Positions 49,751 through 58,537 of a DNA stretch of 64,000 nucleotides are shown piece after piece. The translations under genes and the position numbers were made by a program. Every line of letters begins with the position of its first letter. The stretch's first letter is position 1. The notes beneath the pieces were generated by a model that was given only the letters and a program-made list of their open reading frames with translations, searched no databases and was not told the origin of the DNA. This stretch comes from Phenylobacterium sp. (GTDB lineage Bacteria > Pseudomonadota > Alphaproteobacteria > Caulobacterales > Caulobacteraceae), in the NCBI RefSeq assembly GCF_013911965.1, contig NZ_JACESE010000011.1, forward strand, positions 86,370 to 150,369. The letters run 5' to 3'.

Positions 49751-50973
49751 CGCAGGGCGAGCCCGTAGACGTCGGCGAAGTTCAGATCCTGGGCGACAAA
49801 GATCGACACCTCCTCGCCCTGGTTTTTCCGCAGCCGCGGCGGAATGCCGATCGAGTTCTGCAGGGCGATGCTGGCGGTCTCGCTGGGCACGTCCATGGTG
49901 GTGTTGAACCGGCCGCGGCCGGCGCTCTGGGCCGCGATATTGGCCGCATCGTCGATGATCGAGAGCAGCAGCGCCCCGCCGAAACGCTCCCAGAAGAAGG
50001 TGTCGACCTTGCCGTCGAACCCAGCCCGGCCGAGACCGTCGGCCGCCGGCGAAGCCAGACTGACGGCCACCCCGTTCGGGGTCACCGCGCGGGTCCAGAG
50101 CACGAACAGCCGCTTCTGACCCTGGCGGATGCCGCCTCGGTACTCGCCGAGCACCTTGGTGCCCTTCTCCATCAGCACGACGCGTCCGTTGTCCGAGTAG
50201 ACGTCGCGGGGAACGAGGCAGGTGGCGTAGCCCGGCACCGAGCTGTCCAGGGCGGTCTGCAGAACGCACGGAATGCTCGATCCGGCAGTGATAAGGAAGT
50301 TGCGGTCGGGGAGCATCTCGGCGCGCGCCTGCGCGACACCGGCCGTACGCCTCAGCTTGTCGAGCTCACTAGCTTCGCGGGCGCCCTCCCCGGCCGCGGC
50401 GGCGGGCCCGCTGAAGCCGGCCAGGCCCCGATTGGCCGAGTAGGCGATGATGGGGGCGCGCCGGGCCGCTTCCGCCAGCTGGCGCCTCTGGTCGGCCGCG
50501 CTTGGGCCGGCCGCCGCCTGGGTCGGCTGCATCGGCGGCACACCCCCGCCGTCGCCGCCTGCGGTAAGCGTTCCATCGGGATTGAGCACTGGCGCATTGG
50601 GATCGTGCGCCGCCTTCGCCAGCAGCGGCGAGTCCGCATCCGGCCCTTCGTAGTTCACGACCTGGCGCGCTGGCGTCTTCTCCAGGGGCGAGTCGTCAGG
50701 CTTGGCGTCGCCGCGATCCCAGGTGGCGACGATGAGCAGGCCGGCAGCCGCCACCATCCCGACCATTCCGAGGACCTTGCCCTGGGTGCCGGCAGCGAAG
50801 CGGCGGCCGACCGGGGATATGCCGCGCTCGGAGGCGGGCTCGTCGTTCGCAGCACGGTGCAGAATATCTTCGGGCGGCGGCTCCGGCGCGCCCTCGCCGT
50901 AGCGGGCCGCGAGGTCGTCGGGCAGGCGCGGCCGGCGCGGCGGCTCTCCCGACGTCGCGAGGGTGTCGGTCAT
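49747..50973 (-). CDS. virB10: Type IV secretion protein VirB10 (TrbI), 408 aa
   Basis: One N-terminal membrane helix (about 66-84, VLGMVGMVAAAGLLIVATW) follows a cytoplasmic arm; a Pro-rich periplasmic linker leads to the TrbI domain with LPDRNFLITAGSSIPCVLQT, VPGYATCLVPRDVYSDNG and VLMEKGTKVLGEYRGGIRQG. It spans both membranes and links inner-membrane ATPases to the outer-membrane ring. It overlaps virB9 and virB11 by four bases each. Confidence 0.94.
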   Translation of the reverse strand: MTDTLATSGEPPRRPRLPDDLAARYGEGAPEPPPEDILHRAANDEPASERGISPVGRRFAAGTQGKVLGMVGMVAAAGLLIVATWDRGDAKPDDSPLEKTPARQVVNYEGPDADSPLLAKAAHDPNAPVLNPDGTLTAGGDGGGVPPMQPTQAAAGPSAADQRRQLAEAARRAPIIAYSANRGLAGFSGPAAAAGEGAREASELDKLRRTAGVAQARAEMLPDRNFLITAGSSIPCVLQTALDSSVPGYATCLVPRDVYSDNGRVVLMEKGTKVLGEYRGGIRQGQKRLFVLWTRAVTPNGVAVSLASPAADGLGRAGFDGKVDTFFWERFGGALLLSIIDDAANIAAQSAGRGRFNTTMDVPSETASIALQNSIGIPPRLRKNQGEEVSIFVAQDLNFADVYGLALR

Positions 50974-51800
50974 CGGGTGCCTCCCTGGGACTGAGTGCGC
51001 TTGACGATGGGGGAGCCGGTGGCCGTGCCGTAGTTCACCCCGTAGGGCTGAACCGCCTCGTTGTAGATGCAGAGGACTTCGCGGCCGCGGCGGAGCCGGA
51101 GCTGGGGTGAGACTCCGTGGATGACGACGAACTCCCCGCGGACATCGAAGGGCACCAGCGCCTCAGAGCCGTCCGGAGAGACTGTGTAGATGGTCGGCAT
51201 CTCCCGCTGACCCGGGAAGCGCAGCACCGTGAACTGACCGTTGTCGCTGACCTCGGAGGGCTGGATCTTCGAGGAGCCCTGGACTGTGTAGTTGAGGTTG
51301 CGAACGCCGGTCGTGACGCCGATGTCGAGCGCGGTCTGGACCGCGCCGCGCTGCGCCGCCAGCGCCTGGCGGACCCGCTCTTCCTCGGGATACCGAAAAC
51401 GGACCTGGAAATAGGTATCGGGCGTGCTGGCGGAAATCGGACCCGAGCGGGTGCGGAGCTCGAAGGTGTAGTTGCGGGTCTCGCCGGCGCGCTTGGTCGT
51501 GACGATCAGATTGGTGGCGCCCGTCTTCTCACGGGGCTTCACGAACAGGATGTTTGTCTCGGCCGCGACCTCCCAGCCCACGGTGTCGCCGAGGGCCACG
51601 TGCAGGATCTCCTCCTGCGGGCTGAAGATGATCTGGGTCGCGGTCCTGAAGGCGCCGACGACCTGGTAGACTTGCCACGGATCGTAATCGACGACCTTGA
51701 TCCGCGGATCGGCGGTGCCGGGCCGGGGCGTCTGCGCCGCCAGGGCGGGCGCTCCGACCAGCGCGATGGCCAGCACCCCTGAGAGCAGAAGCGCCTTCAT
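50970..51800 (-). CDS. virB9: Type IV secretion protein VirB9, 276 aa
   Basis: A signal peptide (MKALLLSGVLAIALVGAPAL, cleavage near ALAAQ) is followed by the N-terminal domain (VVDYDPWQVYQVVGAFRTAT, IIFSPQEEILHVALGD) and the C-terminal beta-sandwich (NYTVQGSSKIQPSEVSDNGQ, FTVLRFPGQREMPTIYTVSP), which forms part of the outer-membrane ring. ATG 51800 overlaps the virB8 stop by four bases. Confidence 0.94.
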   Translation of the reverse strand: MKALLLSGVLAIALVGAPALAAQTPRPGTADPRIKVVDYDPWQVYQVVGAFRTATQIIFSPQEEILHVALGDTVGWEVAAETNILFVKPREKTGATNLIVTTKRAGETRNYTFELRTRSGPISASTPDTYFQVRFRYPEEERVRQALAAQRGAVQTALDIGVTTGVRNLNYTVQGSSKIQPSEVSDNGQFTVLRFPGQREMPTIYTVSPDGSEALVPFDVRGEFVVIHGVSPQLRLRRGREVLCIYNEAVQPYGVNYGTATGSPIVKRTQSQGGTR

Positions 51801-52477
51801 CGCGGGATCTCCGGATCGGCGCGATAGCTCTCGACCTGGAAGCCAAGCGGATTGCGGAGCCGGTCCGACTCCAGCATCGGCGCCTTGGTGTAGCTGAAGG
51901 TTACGGTCGCGATCCAATCGCTCTCCGTGGTGGCGGTGGCCTGGCGCACGGTGCGGTGGAAGCGGACGTTCGCCACCCGATCGTTGATGAAACTGATGTT
52001 GCGGATCTGGACGTCGGCGAGGCCTGTCGGGCCGTACACGGCCTGAGGGCTCTGAGGGTTCGTCGGCCGCGCGGCAGCCGCCCAGCGTTCCTGTTCGTCA
52101 GGCGTTGAGAGGATCGAGACGAACCGGAAGTTCTCTTCCGCGGCCGGCGCGATCCAGCCCTCTCGGGCGCGGACGTACTGGGCGAGGAAGTACTTGTCGA
52201 CGGCCTCGTTGTACTGGGTCGGCTTCGTCCCGTTGAGCGCGGTCATGACGTCCACCGCGCCCGTCGTCTGGTTCACGCGGACCACGAAGGGGGAGACCGA
52301 CTTCAGCGGCGCAAGCGCTGTCACGGCAGCGATTGCGGCGACAGCGGTGGCGGTGGCGATGCCGGCCATGATCCATGCGAAACGGCGCGATCGCTCGGCG
52401 GCCAACGCCCGGTCCTGATCCCAGGAGCGCGCTTCTCGGAAATAGGCCTGCAGGTCGTTTGCGGGGACGCCAGTCAT
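51797..52477 (-). CDS. virB8: Type IV secretion protein VirB8, 226 aa
   Basis: A cytoplasmic N-terminal arm (AYFREARSWDQDRALAAERS) leads to one membrane helix (about 31-52) and the NTF2-like periplasmic domain with PLKSVSPFVVRVNQTTGAVD, YNEAVDKYFLAQYVRAREGW and the conserved tail ESDWIATVTFSY. It is an assembly hub of the inner-membrane complex. Six bases separate it from the virB7-position gene. Confidence 0.94.
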   Translation of the reverse strand: MTGVPANDLQAYFREARSWDQDRALAAERSRRFAWIMAGIATATAVAAIAAVTALAPLKSVSPFVVRVNQTTGAVDVMTALNGTKPTQYNEAVDKYFLAQYVRAREGWIAPAAEENFRFVSILSTPDEQERWAAAARPTNPQSPQAVYGPTGLADVQIRNISFINDRVANVRFHRTVRQATATTESDWIATVTFSYTKAPMLESDRLRNPLGFQVESYRADPEIPR

Positions 52478-52483
52478 GATAAT

Positions 52484-52792
52484 TCAGCAGCTCGGGTAGG
52501 AGGGAAGCGAGGACAGCCGTTGGGGCTTGGCGGGCTTGTTGTTCGACGCAGCCGGCTTCGGCGGCGCGCCGTTTGGCACGGTGTTCATCACCGGCGGCTT
52601 GCCCGGACTGGTGTCGGGCTGGGCGGTGACGGTCGCCGGCATAGGTGAGCCGGGCAGCACCGAGCCGTGAGGATTCGCGGGGCGCCGGTCCTTCCCATTG
52701 CACACCCGCGGCTTATCGCGGGCTACTGCGCTTGTTGTGCTGGAAGCTGCGAGGAGCAGTGCGGCACACACAACGAGGTACTTGGAAGTCAT
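52484..52792 (-). CDS. virB7-position secreted protein without lipobox, 102 aa
   Basis: It sits where virB7 normally lies, between virB6 and virB8. A signal peptide covers residues 1-24 (MTSKYLVVCAALLLAASSTT) but there is no lipobox cysteine after it, unlike true VirB7 lipoproteins. The mature part is short, Pro/Lys/Asn-rich and probably disordered (NGKDRRPANPHGSVLPGSPM), with one Cys near the new N-terminus and a C-terminal Cys. It may replace VirB7 by disulfide bonding to VirB9, or be a different core component; inference from position. Confidence 0.6.
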   Translation of the reverse strand: MTSKYLVVCAALLLAASSTTSAVARDKPRVCNGKDRRPANPHGSVLPGSPMPATVTAQPDTSPGKPPVMNTVPNGAPPKPAASNNKPAKPQRLSSLPSYPSC

Positions 52793-52801
52793 GGGATGTT
52801 C

Positions 52802-53740
52802 CTAAGCTGCGCGTCGGGAGTTGTTTGACGAGCTTCGGCTGACGGACCCGCCACTTCCGCCGCCCCACCTCGGCAGCGAGGGCGCGCTAATCTTGGAGGC
52901 CGCTCGCGTTGCCCACACTCCAGATCGACCGAAGTCTCGGATTCCAGCGGCCGCGCCACCTGCAATACCGGTAGCGATGTTAGGGACCTGGAAGAAGAAG
53001 ATCGCCGCTAGAACACTATAGACGGAGAACACAAGACCCGCGACTTTGGGATCTGCTTGAGCGGTAATCATACCCCATTGGTTTTGCACCAACGCGAGAA
53101 CGAGCTGGAAGACAGCGATTATGAGCGCAAAGACGAGCAGATAGTTCACGCCTTGCGACACCCAACCCCAGAAGTACTTCCGCGTCGCTTCGAACGGTAT
53201 GCACGCGATGAAAATCGGCCCGACCGCGACGAGTAGCGCCAGAGCCACCTTTGCAAGCATCGTGATGCCGAACCCAAGTCCGGCCGCGAGGGCGGTCACG
53301 CCGTAGATGAGCAGCGCCACTATCCAGGGGACAGGGTCCATCATGTTGGCGCTCTTGCTGCAGCTTTCTGCTAGCTCGAACCCGCGCCCAAGGAAGTCGT
53401 CGAAGGCTTGGCCGATCGTCTGGACGTTTCCTCCACTGATTGCTCGAGCCAAGGAGTTCGGCAGATCGTGGAAGAGTGGCTCAGTTACCCAGTCCGAATA
53501 CGCAACCGTCGTAGCGACTGTGTAGACGAAGGCGAGCTTTATCATCCGACCAACGCCCTCCATTATGGGCTCGTTGATCATTCCGCGAAGCACAGCCAGG
53601 CCGTAGATAACCACGTAAAGCAGAAGTGCGGCGCGTAGTGGTCCATCCACCTCAGCTATGACGTCACTCAGACGTTGATTTAGAAACTGGTCTAATTGAC
53701 CATCGACGTAGTCGTAGGCTGGATCGAACACCCCGGCCAT
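52802..53740 (-). CDS. virB6: Type IV secretion inner-membrane protein VirB6, 312 aa
   Basis: Five to six hydrophobic segments (LRAALLLYVVIYGLAVLRGM, WIVALLIYGVTALAAGLGFG, ITMLAKVALALLVAVGPIFI, LLVFALIIAVFQLVLALVQN) and the VirB6/TrbL pattern with a conserved Trp in WGWVSQGVNY. It forms the inner-membrane channel path. The DNA is visibly lower in GC and less GC-biased at third positions than the flanking virB genes, which suggests separate acquisition together with eexN. Confidence 0.88.
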   Translation of the reverse strand: MAGVFDPAYDYVDGQLDQFLNQRLSDVIAEVDGPLRAALLLYVVIYGLAVLRGMINEPIMEGVGRMIKLAFVYTVATTVAYSDWVTEPLFHDLPNSLARAISGGNVQTIGQAFDDFLGRGFELAESCSKSANMMDPVPWIVALLIYGVTALAAGLGFGITMLAKVALALLVAVGPIFIACIPFEATRKYFWGWVSQGVNYLLVFALIIAVFQLVLALVQNQWGMITAQADPKVAGLVFSVYSVLAAIFFFQVPNIATGIAGGAAAGIRDFGRSGVWATRAASKISAPSLPRWGGGSGGSVSRSSSNNSRRAA

Positions 53741-53743
53741 GGA

Positions 53744-53995
53744 TCACCTATCTTGCCGCGGGTCTGACCCTTGATTGGTCGGTTGCTGCATGCTCCGCCA
53801 TACGGATTGAGCAGCTTCGTGACGTGCATTGGCTTCAGCCGCTTGAGCGTTCTGGCACTCCGGACCGCGATGCGCTCCTCGCTTGCAGTCTTCTAAGACT
53901 TCTTTCGCAACGGCGGGGTTCTCCGCAAAGTAGGTTGCTGACCGTTCACACCCGCAGAGCATCGTCGTGAGAACTAGGAGCGCCAACGGCCTCAT
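53744..53995 (-). CDS. eexN: EexN-family entry-exclusion lipoprotein, 83 aa
   Basis: A lipoprotein signal ends in LCGC, with the modified Cys at about residue 16. The mature part has YFAENPAVAKEVLEDCKRGA and CQNAQAAEANARHEA, the YF-x-N/H-P...L-x-x-C...C-x-N-A pattern of EexN/TrbK-type entry-exclusion proteins. Such proteins stop donor cells from mating with cells that already carry the plasmid. It stands between virB5 and virB6, the usual place in IncN/pKM101-like systems, and shares the lower GC of virB6. Confidence 0.8.
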   Translation of the reverse strand: MRPLALLVLTTMLCGCERSATYFAENPAVAKEVLEDCKRGAHRGPECQNAQAAEANARHEAAQSVWRSMQQPTNQGSDPRQDR

Positions 53996-54747
53996 TTTGA
54001 GTACAGGCTCCGCCAGAAGGCTTGGGCTTCATCGTGCCGCTTGGCCGAGGCCTCCCTTAGCCTTTGCGCCTCCAGCCGTTCATCTGCCGCCTGCATGATG
54101 GCAACTCCCTGAAGTCGCATTTGATCGTTTTGGATCATGGCCGTCTCAGCATCGATACGCGCCTGGAGATCGAGTACGGCGCGGGCATTGGGTGCGGTGC
54201 TGAGGGCTTCACGAAGCTGTTCGAGGCCTTGCAGACGTTGATCCGCGGTTTGGGTGACGCGCTCGCCCACCGCCATGTCACGCGCTGCCCGGACACCTGC
54301 CTTCTCCAACGTGTCGCGATAGAATTGTTCGGCCGGACTGATCCCCGCGCTGTCAGTCGGCGAATAGATGCGGTTGGAGTCCCGGATGGTGGTCGCGCGT
54401 GAGGCAAGCGACCCGAGGTCCTGCAGATCGCCGCTCATCAGCCGTCTGGCGTCAGAAAGCTCAGCGGGCAGCAGGGTGCGCACGGCAGGCGTGTTCAGGA
54501 GCCCGCCGATGCTGTTGACGTTCGAGATCTGGTTGAGGCTGTCGTAAAGCCGCTGGCCTTGCCCGATGATCTCAGTGCCCTGGCGGACCTGCTCCTGGAG
54601 TTGGGAGAGCTGCGCCTGCGCCTCCCGGATCTGGTCGAGCATTTTGGCGTAGGCGCCTGGATCCGTGACCACCATCTCGGCCCGGACGGGCGCGGCCGCT
54701 GTGACGACGAGCAGCGCGGTCGCAGTCAGTAGGATTGGACGCCTCAT
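53992..54747 (-). CDS. virB5: Type IV secretion minor pilin VirB5, 251 aa
   Basis: A signal peptide (residues 1-23, cleaved near VRAEM) precedes a long helical protein with coiled-coil segments (AQLSQLQEQVRQGTEIIGQG, LQGLEQLREALSTAPNARAV), typical of VirB5 at the pilus tip. Its stop overlaps eexN by four bases, its start overlaps virB4 by four. The 3' part shares the lower-GC composition of eexN and virB6, the 5' part less so. Confidence 0.88.
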   Translation of the reverse strand: MRRPILLTATALLVVTAAAPVRAEMVVTDPGAYAKMLDQIREAQAQLSQLQEQVRQGTEIIGQGQRLYDSLNQISNVNSIGGLLNTPAVRTLLPAELSDARRLMSGDLQDLGSLASRATTIRDSNRIYSPTDSAGISPAEQFYRDTLEKAGVRAARDMAVGERVTQTADQRLQGLEQLREALSTAPNARAVLDLQARIDAETAMIQNDQMRLQGVAIMQAADERLEAQRLREASAKRHDEAQAFWRSLYSK

Positions 54748-57149
54748 CGCAGGCTCCTTCGTTCGATGTGGAAGATCGGCTCCCAGACAGCGGGGTCGTC
54801 GCCGTGGCGGGCCCGGATGCGGTCGAGGAGTTCGACGGTTTCGGTGCGTCCGCTGAGAATGGCGAGCTCGTCATCGAGGCCGTTTAGGTTCAGCTCCACG
54901 ACCACGGAGTTGTGACCCTGCTTGACCAGGAACTGGCGCGACTCCGGCGCCAATTCCTCCCGGATCAGCCGGAACTCCTCGTTTGTGAGACCGAAGCCCT
55001 CGACGTAGTCCTTGGCCGAGCCATAGGGGTTCGGCAGGTAGATCTTCGTCGCGCACATCTCCACGATGGTGGGCGCGATGGGCGACTTCAGCACGTCCGA
55101 AGGGCTCTGCGTCCCGAACACCATCATCGCGTTGCGCTTGCGGTAGGTCTTCAGGCCGTCCTGAGCCAGGCCGCGGAAGGCCTCGTCCCCAAGCGCCTTC
55201 CAGAACTCGTCGACATCCACCACCAGGCGGCGGCCGTCCGCGAGCGCGTCAATGCGGTGGAAGAGGTACATCATGATCGGCGTGCGGACCTCCGGGTTGT
55301 CGAGGAAGTCCGTCATGTCGAAGCCGAGGAACCGACCCTCGAGGCTCATCTCGTCGGCCTCGTTGTCGAGCACCCAGCCCAGCGGCCCCGTGCGGGTCCA
55401 GCGCTCCAGCCGTGCACCGATCCCCTCGGGGTCGCGCTGGCCCAGGAGCTGCCTCAGCGCCTGCAAGGAGCGTTCGGCCTGCGGCAGGGGCGCCAGGGCC
55501 TGGATGCCGTCGTCGATGCGCCGCTCCTCCTGCACGGAGAGCGGCCGGTCGGCCGGCGTCACGAGCTTGCGGACAAGCTGGCCCAGGAAGAGGAGGTTCG
55601 CGGGCGTATACTCGAGCGCCTTGAACGGCGCGAAGCCTGTGGGCGCGGCGTTCCGAAGGGGCAGGTAGGCCCCGCCGCAGGCCCGCACGAAGATCTCCGC
55701 GCCGCGGTCCTTGTCGATGAAGATCTGCTGGGCCCCGAGCTTCTCCATCTGGGCCAGCATGAAGTTCTGGACGACGGTCTTGCCGCTCCCCGTCGGCCCG
55801 CAGATGAAGGTGTGACCGATGTCGCCGGTGTGGAAGTTGAAGTAGAACGGCGACATGGCCGAGGTGCGGAGCAGCGCCACCGGCGCGCCCCAGTGGTTCC
55901 CGCTCCGGCGACCCGCCGGATAGGTGTGGAACGGCGCCAGGGCGGCGAAATTCCGCGAGGTGATGGCGGCCGGACGCGTGCGGTAGCTGAACGCTCCGGG
56001 GAACTGCGACCAGAACGCGCCCTCGAGCGCCAGGTCCTCGCGGGCCACGAGCACGCCGGAGTCGGCGAGCGTGGCCCGGGCGAGCGACATGTGGTCCTGA
56101 AGACGCTTCGGCGTCTCGCCATAGACCAGCAGCGAGAACTGGTGATCCCCCATGACGAAGCGGTTGCTGACCAGCTCGTCGATGGCCTCACTGAGCCCTT
56201 CGATCTGCGAGGCCGCCCGGTCGCCGGCCCGGACCATCTGGTTCTGACGCCGCTCCATCACCGCCTTGGCCGCGGGCTTGGAGAGGAAGCTGAAGGACTG
56301 GGTGGCCACGAACGGGTACTTGGCCTTCAGGAGCTCGTCCCAGAGGCCCGGTCGGGTCGTGGCGGGGTATTCCTTGACCCCGAACATGCCCGCGAACCGC
56401 TGCTCTCCGGGCTCGCGGATCTCCAGGCTCTCGCGGCCGATGATCACCCGGCTGGAATAGATCGCGCGCCCGAGGTGTCCGCTCACCAGCGGCATCGGCT
56501 GATGGCGGCCGGTGAGCAGCAGGTGGATGAGCTCCATGGGCTCGGAGAAGGCGAGGCCCCGGCGCTCGTAGAGGCCGAGCGGCTGGGCGCCGTAGCGGGC
56601 CAGGTACTGCTCGAGGTCCCTCCCCTTCTCCTGCAGCCGCTCGATCGCTTCCGGCTGCACCTCGGCCCCGGCCTTCCGCGCCCGCTTCAAGCGCGCGACG
56701 ATCCCCGTCAGCCGTTCGCTGGGGCCGAAGCCAGGGTGCAGCACAAGGGTGACGTAGAGCTCGTTGACGAAGAGGCGGGTGCGCGAGATCCGCTCGCGGT
56801 AGGCGTGGTCGAGCCGGCGGGCGAAGGGCGAGCGGAAGTCGCCCTCTGGGTAGCCGCTGTCGAGGCGACGGACGAGGTGCGTCCACACGGCTAGGCGGTC
56901 GTCGGCCAGGTTGCGCCAGGCCCCGTTGAGCTTGGCGTGCCAATCGTTGAGGTCGCGGGTGTCGGCGGTCTCGAACGACACGCCATCGAGCCGGAAGGAC
57001 ATCATCAGCGCGCGGGTGTCCAAGGCGATGATGGTGTGGGTCACGTGCCGGGCGTAAGGCAGCTGCCGGCCGAGCGCCTGCTCCCGGCCGATCACGCGCT
57101 GCGGCGCCCGAACGACTTCGGTGACGAGACCTTGGCTGCCGTCAGCCAT
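54744..57149 (-). CDS. virB4: Type IV secretion ATPase VirB4, 801 aa
   Basis: The N-terminal CagE/VirB4 domain (LFVNELYVTLVLHPGFGPSE, LRLDGVSFETADTRDLNDWH-like opening) leads to the ATPase with Walker A GPTGSGKT around residue 450 and Walker B RLVVDVDEFWKAL, then QSPSDVLKSPIAPTIVEMCA and the PNPYGSAKDY motif. It powers pilus assembly and substrate transfer. It overlaps virB3 by eight bases. Confidence 0.94.
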   Translation of the reverse strand: MADGSQGLVTEVVRAPQRVIGREQALGRQLPYARHVTHTIIALDTRALMMSFRLDGVSFETADTRDLNDWHAKLNGAWRNLADDRLAVWTHLVRRLDSGYPEGDFRSPFARRLDHAYRERISRTRLFVNELYVTLVLHPGFGPSERLTGIVARLKRARKAGAEVQPEAIERLQEKGRDLEQYLARYGAQPLGLYERRGLAFSEPMELIHLLLTGRHQPMPLVSGHLGRAIYSSRVIIGRESLEIREPGEQRFAGMFGVKEYPATTRPGLWDELLKAKYPFVATQSFSFLSKPAAKAVMERRQNQMVRAGDRAASQIEGLSEAIDELVSNRFVMGDHQFSLLVYGETPKRLQDHMSLARATLADSGVLVAREDLALEGAFWSQFPGAFSYRTRPAAITSRNFAALAPFHTYPAGRRSGNHWGAPVALLRTSAMSPFYFNFHTGDIGHTFICGPTGSGKTVVQNFMLAQMEKLGAQQIFIDKDRGAEIFVRACGGAYLPLRNAAPTGFAPFKALEYTPANLLFLGQLVRKLVTPADRPLSVQEERRIDDGIQALAPLPQAERSLQALRQLLGQRDPEGIGARLERWTRTGPLGWVLDNEADEMSLEGRFLGFDMTDFLDNPEVRTPIMMYLFHRIDALADGRRLVVDVDEFWKALGDEAFRGLAQDGLKTYRKRNAMMVFGTQSPSDVLKSPIAPTIVEMCATKIYLPNPYGSAKDYVEGFGLTNEEFRLIREELAPESRQFLVKQGHNSVVVELNLNGLDDELAILSGRTETVELLDRIRARHGDDPAVWEPIFHIERRSLR

Positions 57150-57477
57150 GGGCGACCTCCTCCGGACGGTAGCGGCGGCGCACGGGGAGCGGCGCGATCG
57201 AGCTGCCGCCCCACCAGCCGGCGTTGCGGGCGCGGGCCTTCGTGTCGAACCAGATGAACAGCACTCGGAAGGCGTTGTGGTCGTTCTTGACGATCGCCCG
57301 GAACAGGAAGTGCAGCACGACGCCGCTGAGCAGGTAGAGGGGCGTGCCGCCGGCCAGGAAGATCAGCCCGGTGAGGATCATGTTGACGCTCATGGCCTCC
57401 AGCGGCACGCCAAGCAGCATCGCCGGGCGGGTGCAGGCCAGGAACAGCATGTCTTCGGTGAGCGGCTCGTCCGGCAT
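57142..57477 (-). CDS. virB3: Type IV secretion protein VirB3, 111 aa
   Basis: The VirB3 pattern is visible: LACTRPAMLLGVPLEAMSVN at the N-terminus, a membrane hairpin (MILTGLIFLAGGTPLYLLSG, VVLHFLFRAIV) and a charged C-terminal tail. It docks VirB4 to the membrane. Start ATG 57477 is 12 bases after the virB2 stop. Confidence 0.9.
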   Translation of the reverse strand: MPDEPLTEDMLFLACTRPAMLLGVPLEAMSVNMILTGLIFLAGGTPLYLLSGVVLHFLFRAIVKNDHNAFRVLFIWFDTKARARNAGWWGGSSIAPLPVRRRYRPEEVAHG

Positions 57478-57489
57478 CGTGCGCGTTCC

Positions 57490-57822
57490 CTAGGCGACCG
57501 CCCCGCCGGTGATCTGCCCCACGACCCAGGCGGCGCTGAACACGACGACGATCCCGAGGATGACCACGCCGGCGCGGCGGATATCGAGCAGGCCGAACAT
57601 GACGCTGAAGCCCAGCAGCACCACGGCGATGATCGCGATGAGCCGCGCGATGTTGCCCGTCAGCAGGTCCACGATGTTCTGCAGGAACCCCTCGACGTTG
57701 TTGCCCGCGGTCTGGGCCAGCGCCGGCTCGACCAGGGCGAGGCTCAGGAGGCCCGCCAGCAGGCTGAGGACGGCGTAACGCCTGAGGGCTCCGCCGCCGG
57801 TGGAAGCGGACAAGGATTGCAT
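57490..57822 (-). CDS. virB2: Type IV secretion major pilin VirB2, 110 aa
   Basis: A long signal peptide (about 1-36, cleaved near PALAQ) is followed by a mature pilin of about 74 residues with two hydrophobic helices (IARLIAIIAVVLLGFSVMFG and GVVILGIVVVFSAAWVVGQI), as in VirB2/TrbC pilins. GGGAGA precedes ATG 57822; the frame is open upstream without a site. It follows virB1 by 25 bases. Confidence 0.88.
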   Translation of the reverse strand: MQSLSASTGGGALRRYAVLSLLAGLLSLALVEPALAQTAGNNVEGFLQNIVDLLTGNIARLIAIIAVVLLGFSVMFGLLDIRRAGVVILGIVVVFSAAWVVGQITGGAVA

Positions 57823-57847
57823 GGGTGATCTCCCTTTCTCGATCACG

Positions 57848-58519
57848 TCAGCGTCCCCCCTGAGACGCTGTGAAAACCAGCCGATCGCCGCCGCCTTGGC
57901 GGCCAAAGATGTCCCAGCTCGGCGGGGGCGGCGGCTCGGCCTGCAGACGAACCGGGGCGTCCTCGATGGCCATGGCTTCGGCAACGGAGGCCTCGGCAGC
58001 GGGCGGTTCGCGGGGCGGAGGGGCTGCCCCCGTGACGGCGATCGCCGGCACGACGGTCTTGGCCGAGGCCTCCACCTTGGCCACATAGCCGTTCCGGAAG
58101 CCTCGACCGACATCGCCGGTGTTGTAGAGGGACAGGGCGACGCGCAGCGCGCCTTGAGGATCGCTCGAGCGGCGCGAGGCCAGGGCGTAGTTCTCCGTCA
58201 GGACACGGCCGGCCGCGGCCAGGTTGGCGCAAGGCTCGAACGCGTCCTCGATCGATAGCTTCAGCCAACCGAGGTTCTTGCTGTTGATCTGGCCGAGCCC
58301 GAGATCGAAGTTGGCGCCGCTCTCCAGGAGGGTTCGCGCCATCCGCACCGCCTCGGCCTTGGTGCGGGGCTGGCGGGCCAGCTTGACGCCGCTGTTGACG
58401 TTGATGGCCAGGGGATTGAACCGGCTCTCGGTCCGGACCACGGACAACAGGGTCTCGGGCGCGACGCCAGGGGCGCATTGCTGCGCCAGAGCCAGGGCCG
58501 CGGATAGCTCGATGAGCAT
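57848..58519 (-). CDS. virB1: Lytic transglycosylase VirB1, 223 aa
   Basis: An SLT-type domain: catalytic Glu31 in SVVRTESRFNPLAINVN, GLGQINSKNLGWL and ALSLYNTGDVGRGF. It opens the peptidoglycan for assembly of the secretion channel. A Pro/Ala-rich tail follows. No signal peptide is obvious with this start, although the first hydrophobic helix (MLIELSAALALAQQCAPGVA) may serve. It is the first virB gene after luxI (18-base gap). Confidence 0.9.
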   Translation of the reverse strand: MLIELSAALALAQQCAPGVAPETLLSVVRTESRFNPLAINVNSGVKLARQPRTKAEAVRMARTLLESGANFDLGLGQINSKNLGWLKLSIEDAFEPCANLAAAGRVLTENYALASRRSSDPQGALRVALSLYNTGDVGRGFRNGYVAKVEASAKTVVPAIAVTGAAPPPREPPAAEASVAEAMAIEDAPVRLQAEPPPPPSWDIFGRQGGGDRLVFTASQGGR

Positions 58520-58537
58520 CGGACCCCTCCCCTCGCC

